Positions 63,600 to 64,000 of a stretch of DNA of 64,000 bases are shown piece by piece (position 1 is the stretch's first letter; every line of letters begins with the position of its first letter). Position numbers and translations under genes: made by a program. Below the pieces are notes generated by a model. It was given only the letters and a program-made list of their open reading frames with translations, was not told where the DNA came from and did no database searches. This stretch comes from Cristatella mucedo (lineage: Eukaryota > Bryozoa > Phylactolaemata > Cristatellidae): assembly GCA_009760855.2 (NCBI GenBank), contig WPIO01000005.1, positions 10,608,501 to 10,672,500 on the forward strand, in the 5' to 3' direction.

Positions 63600-64000
63600 T
63601 TTATGGAGGAGTTTTTGAAGCTCCTTACTCAAATATTATGCATGACAGACCGTTATTGAGCATGAGACTTCCACATTCATGTTGGCAATCTTAGAAGCAG
63701 TCATTCCCATTTATTTCTTGATTTTCAGGAAAACTTCGAGTTGATGCAAGAGGTTGATCCTATTACTCACACTGGTGACCATACTCTAGATCTCGTTATC
63801 ACTAAGGCTGTCTGCCACGCTGACCTTGTGGTGTCCACCCTGACCACCTCGGATCATTCATTTCCGAATCTCTTTTACTTTTTCAGTTCTGTCATACGAG
63901 GGGGGCAGCACAGAATTTTTCTAGCAATGTCATTTAGTAAGCATTGATTGATACTGAGAAGTTTTTAACTCGGTTTTTGATGCACGTCCTCTTCCTCTGC
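63600..64000 (+). mobile_element. LINE endonuclease region, runs off the window
   Basis: The frame at 63741-63947 includes VDPITHTGDHTLDLVITKAV and STLTTSDHSF. H-T-L-D-L-V-I-T and S-D-H are blocks of the apurinic-type endonuclease of L2/CR1-like LINEs, where the Asp and His take part in nicking target DNA. The sense is plus. This is the only piece of the endonuclease in the window, so a longer LINE copy may continue to the right. A frame break occurs near 63900. Confidence 0.78.

Overview
This window looks like intergenic DNA of a repeat-rich metazoan genome, and I found no host gene I would defend. The evidence for an animal is: animal-type tRNA-derived SINEs, L2/CR1-like LINEs, a Ty3/Gypsy element whose primer-binding site matches animal initiator tRNA-Met, SPIN-like hAT miniature elements, long CT, TA and CAGG microsatellites, and no bacterial-style gene packing. 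An invertebrate is my best guess. A flatworm such as a tapeworm, or another lophotrochozoan, would fit, but the sequence does not settle it.

Layout. 0-10 kb is mostly unassigned sequence with tRNA-derived SINEs (called SINE-A here) and one minus-strand LINE. 10-11.6 kb is a plus-strand LINE broken by a SPIN-like hAT miniature element and a SINE-A. 11.96-13.78, 15.84-17.52 and 58.71-60.43 kb are three complete copies of a short, non-autonomous LTR-type element. Each has terminal repeats of about 246-259 bp, flanked by AGTTG, GAAAG/GAATG and ATCAT duplications. Inside is a Gag-like ORF with an alanine-rich repeat, joined to a short tail like the end of a Gypsy Pol; there is no protease, reverse transcriptase or integrase. 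18-34 kb holds decayed LINEs, SINEs, foldbacks, a second SPIN-like element and an R2-like LINE fragment.

34.9-43.6 kb is an imperfect tandem segmental duplication (units of about 4.9 and 3.7 kb). The units differ mainly in an 11-bp satellite: about 136 copies in the first, 7 in the second. The second unit runs into a minus-strand Ty3/Gypsy element (to 48.96 kb) with recognisable gag, protease, RT, RNase H and integrase, all disabled. That element is broken by solo LTRs and two very short LINE insertions, each with target duplications. 49-57 kb is almost entirely minus-strand L2-like LINE copies of different ages. 57-64 kb has the third SPIN-like element, a CAGG microsatellite, the third non-autonomous LTR element, a solo LTR, SINEs, and the endonuclease end of a LINE running off the right edge.

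How the parts relate. A second SINE family (SINE-B) ends in the same 3' tail as the local L2-like LINE, so the LINE probably mobilised it. The short LTR elements share a poly(A)-region sequence with the solo LTRs, so a related Gypsy element is their likely helper. The point I would check first is that two separately inserted short LTR elements seem to carry the same mismatched pair of terminal repeats, which ordinary LTR replication should have made identical. All comparisons were made by eye; no alignment or database search was run.
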